A model generated the notes under the pieces. It did no database searches and was not told the origin of the DNA. It saw only the letters and a program-made list of their open reading frames with translations. DNA of 24,207 nucleotides, from NCBI GenBank assembly GCA_964508055.1, contig CAZDRI010000025.1, positions 1-24,207 on the forward strand, written 5' to 3'. Positions 23,635-24,207 of this stretch are shown one piece after another. Within the stretch, counting starts at the first letter, position 1. Every line of letters starts with the position of its first letter. A program made the position numbers and the translations under genes. The DNA comes from CAZDRI01 sp964508055. Its GTDB lineage: Bacteria > Pseudomonadota > Gammaproteobacteria > PS1 > Pseudothioglobaceae.

Positions 23635-24133
23635 GTCCAAAGAGCCAATGAATCAAGAAGTTTCAAACATCGAGAACAAGAAGTATTACATCGAGTTGCA
23701 TACAAAGATGATGTGGGAAACCACAAATCTCTTTGGAAAGGGTATCGCATTTTTCTTGGCCATTAACGTTGCGTTGTTCGGATATATTTTCAACGTTGAA
23801 ATTGACCCACAGCCAAGATTCTGGATATTGATGGGCGGTCTAGTAACCTCGCTACTCTTTTTACTTTATGTATACGGTTATGGAAAGTGGATGTGGCATG
23901 TAGGAAAAGAGCTTAAGGAAACATCCATTTCATCTCTTCCTGGGTTTCAAAATATCGAGAACAATTTCTCCTCAGGCCAAAGGCTATTCGCTTTCTTTAT
24001 CGCAGGTGCAAGTATCATAACGGCACTTACTTCGCTTGCATATATCGCTTTATTGGTTAATAGCACCTAACAAATCAATCAACTTCGCGCCTATCGGCGC
24101 CGGACGCGCTAAAGCGCGCCGGTCATTGATGCA
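23629..24133 (+). mobile_element. Integron gene cassette, first position
   Basis: The unit runs from the TTAGGT half of the core to the attC-like hairpin and holds a single gene filling nearly all its length. The gene's stop codon (TAA 24068-24070) lies inside the attC R'' box, a common cassette arrangement. The R'' box ACCTAAC is the exact complement of GTTAGGT at the cassette start, as expected if both came from one circular cassette. It is visibly richer in G+C than the surrounding chromosome, indicating foreign origin. No second cassette is detectable before the window ends. Confidence 0.8.
23633..24070 (+). CDS. Cassette-encoded small membrane protein of unknown function
   Basis: A 145-residue protein (140 if translation starts at the ATG at 23648). 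Three hydrophobic segments are visible: about 37-55 (GIAFFLAINVALFGYIF), about 62-85 (RFWILMGGLVTSLLFLLYVY) and about 116-142 (LFAFFIAGASIITALTSLAY). A polar loop rich in Lys, Glu and Ser lies between the second and third. No catalytic motif is recognised and I cannot assign a family. The GTG at 23633 overlaps the recombination core, so its context depends on which site the cassette sits in. The ATG at 23648 would be independent of it. Codon use is clearly more G+C-rich than in the neighbours. Small membrane proteins are common in cassettes; a phage-defence role is possible but unsupported. Confidence 0.75.
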   Translation: MSKEPMNQEVSNIENKKYYIELHTKMMWETTNLFGKGIAFFLAINVALFGYIFNVEIDPQPRFWILMGGLVTSLLFLLYVYGYGKWMWHVGKELKETSISSLPGFQNIENNFSSGQRLFAFFIAGASIITALTSLAYIALLVNST

Positions 24134-24139
24134 TTATAA
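24065..24139 (+). other. attC-like site with altered R' core
   Basis: R'' is ACCTAAC (24065-24071). L'' ATCAAT (24074-24079) pairs with L' ATTGAT (24125-24130). Between them lie G+C-rich hairpins: GCGCC/GGCGC around TATC (24087-24100), and CGCGCT/AGCGCG around AA (24105-24118) with one unpaired A. At the place where R' should read GTTRRRY, opposite R'', the sequence is ATT (24133-24135). The normally invariant G is A. The site is otherwise a well-formed attC of about 75 bases. Confidence 0.72.
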
Positions 24140-24150
24140 GCTTTGTGAAA

Positions 24151-24182
24151 TTTTTTCGTTCCCAAGCTCCTGCTTGGGAATG
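24151..24182. repeat. Palindromic repeat, copy 2
   Basis: Bases 24151-24180 are identical to 22256-22285: six T residues, stem CGTTCCCAAGC, loop TCCT, GCTTGGGAA. The final stem bases differ (TG rather than CG), leaving one G-T wobble. It starts about 12 bases beyond the attC-like site, so the two copies bracket intI, attI and the cassette in the same orientation. Confidence 0.85.
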
Positions 24183-24207
24183 CATACCTAGTAAGCAATT
24201 ATATCAA

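Noticed and set aside
22131..24207. CRISPR array or phage attachment site at the palindromic repeats
   Set aside because: Only two repeat copies nearly 1.9 kb apart, no spacers, no cas gene, and no phage structural genes; the integrase has the IntI-specific insert.

Overview
The window is a densely coded, strongly A+T-rich chromosomal segment, probably from a gammaproteobacterium. Lysine, asparagine and isoleucine dominate the proteins, and most intergenic gaps are a few bases long. Gammaproteobacterial gene pairs are preserved: ydbH-ynbE-ydbL, grxC-yibN near gpsA, yraN/dolP beside rsmI, and lptM-lysA. The cell is Gram-negative (lipid A, Kdo and outer-membrane lipoprotein genes). It carries soxB, so thiosulfate/sulfur oxidation is likely. 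Taken together this suggests a sulfur-oxidising gammaproteobacterium with a compact genome, perhaps of the SUP05/thiotrophic-symbiont kind. That placement is inference from gene content and composition only.

Layout. 1-2418 (+): ydbH-ynbE-ydbL, an inner-to-outer-membrane lipid bridge operon whose first gene has no visible standard start. 2428-7189 (-): a long co-directional run of gpsA, grxC, yibN rhodanese, trpG/pabA, cmoA, ubiC, dolP and yraN. secB, which in relatives lies between gpsA and grxC, is absent. 7192-8031 (+): rsmI, starting 2 bases from the divergent yraN start. 8056-8670 (-): coaE. 8723-10228 (+): lptM-lysA. 10259-13181 (+): a three-gene restriction-modification system (two DNA methyltransferases and an HNH-type endonuclease) resembling MboII, inserted between lysA and yhbY. 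13241-15436 (+): yhbY-lpxB-nadC. 15566-17913 (-): a Na/Pi-cotransporter-family protein with a PhoU-like tail, overlapping a universal stress protein gene. 18125-21166 (+): soxB and a HupE/UreJ-like membrane protein that again lacks a standard start. 21159-22130 (-): kdsD.

The right end, 22131-24207, is the accessory part. A typical integron integrase gene (intI, minus strand) faces away from an attI-like region. Next to attI sits one G+C-richer cassette encoding a small membrane protein of unknown function, ending in an attC-like hairpin. The same 30-base palindromic repeat lies on both sides of the integrase-plus-cassette block.

How the genes fit together. Envelope biogenesis is the commonest theme (ydbH/ynbE/ydbL, dolP, lptM, lpxB, kdsD). 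Cofactor and metabolite synthesis follow (ubiC, coaE, nadC, lysA, trpG, gpsA), then RNA modification or ribosome assembly (cmoA, rsmI, yhbY). Horizontally acquired modules are confined to the restriction-modification system and the integron. No rRNA, tRNA, CRISPR array or insertion-sequence transposase was recognised.
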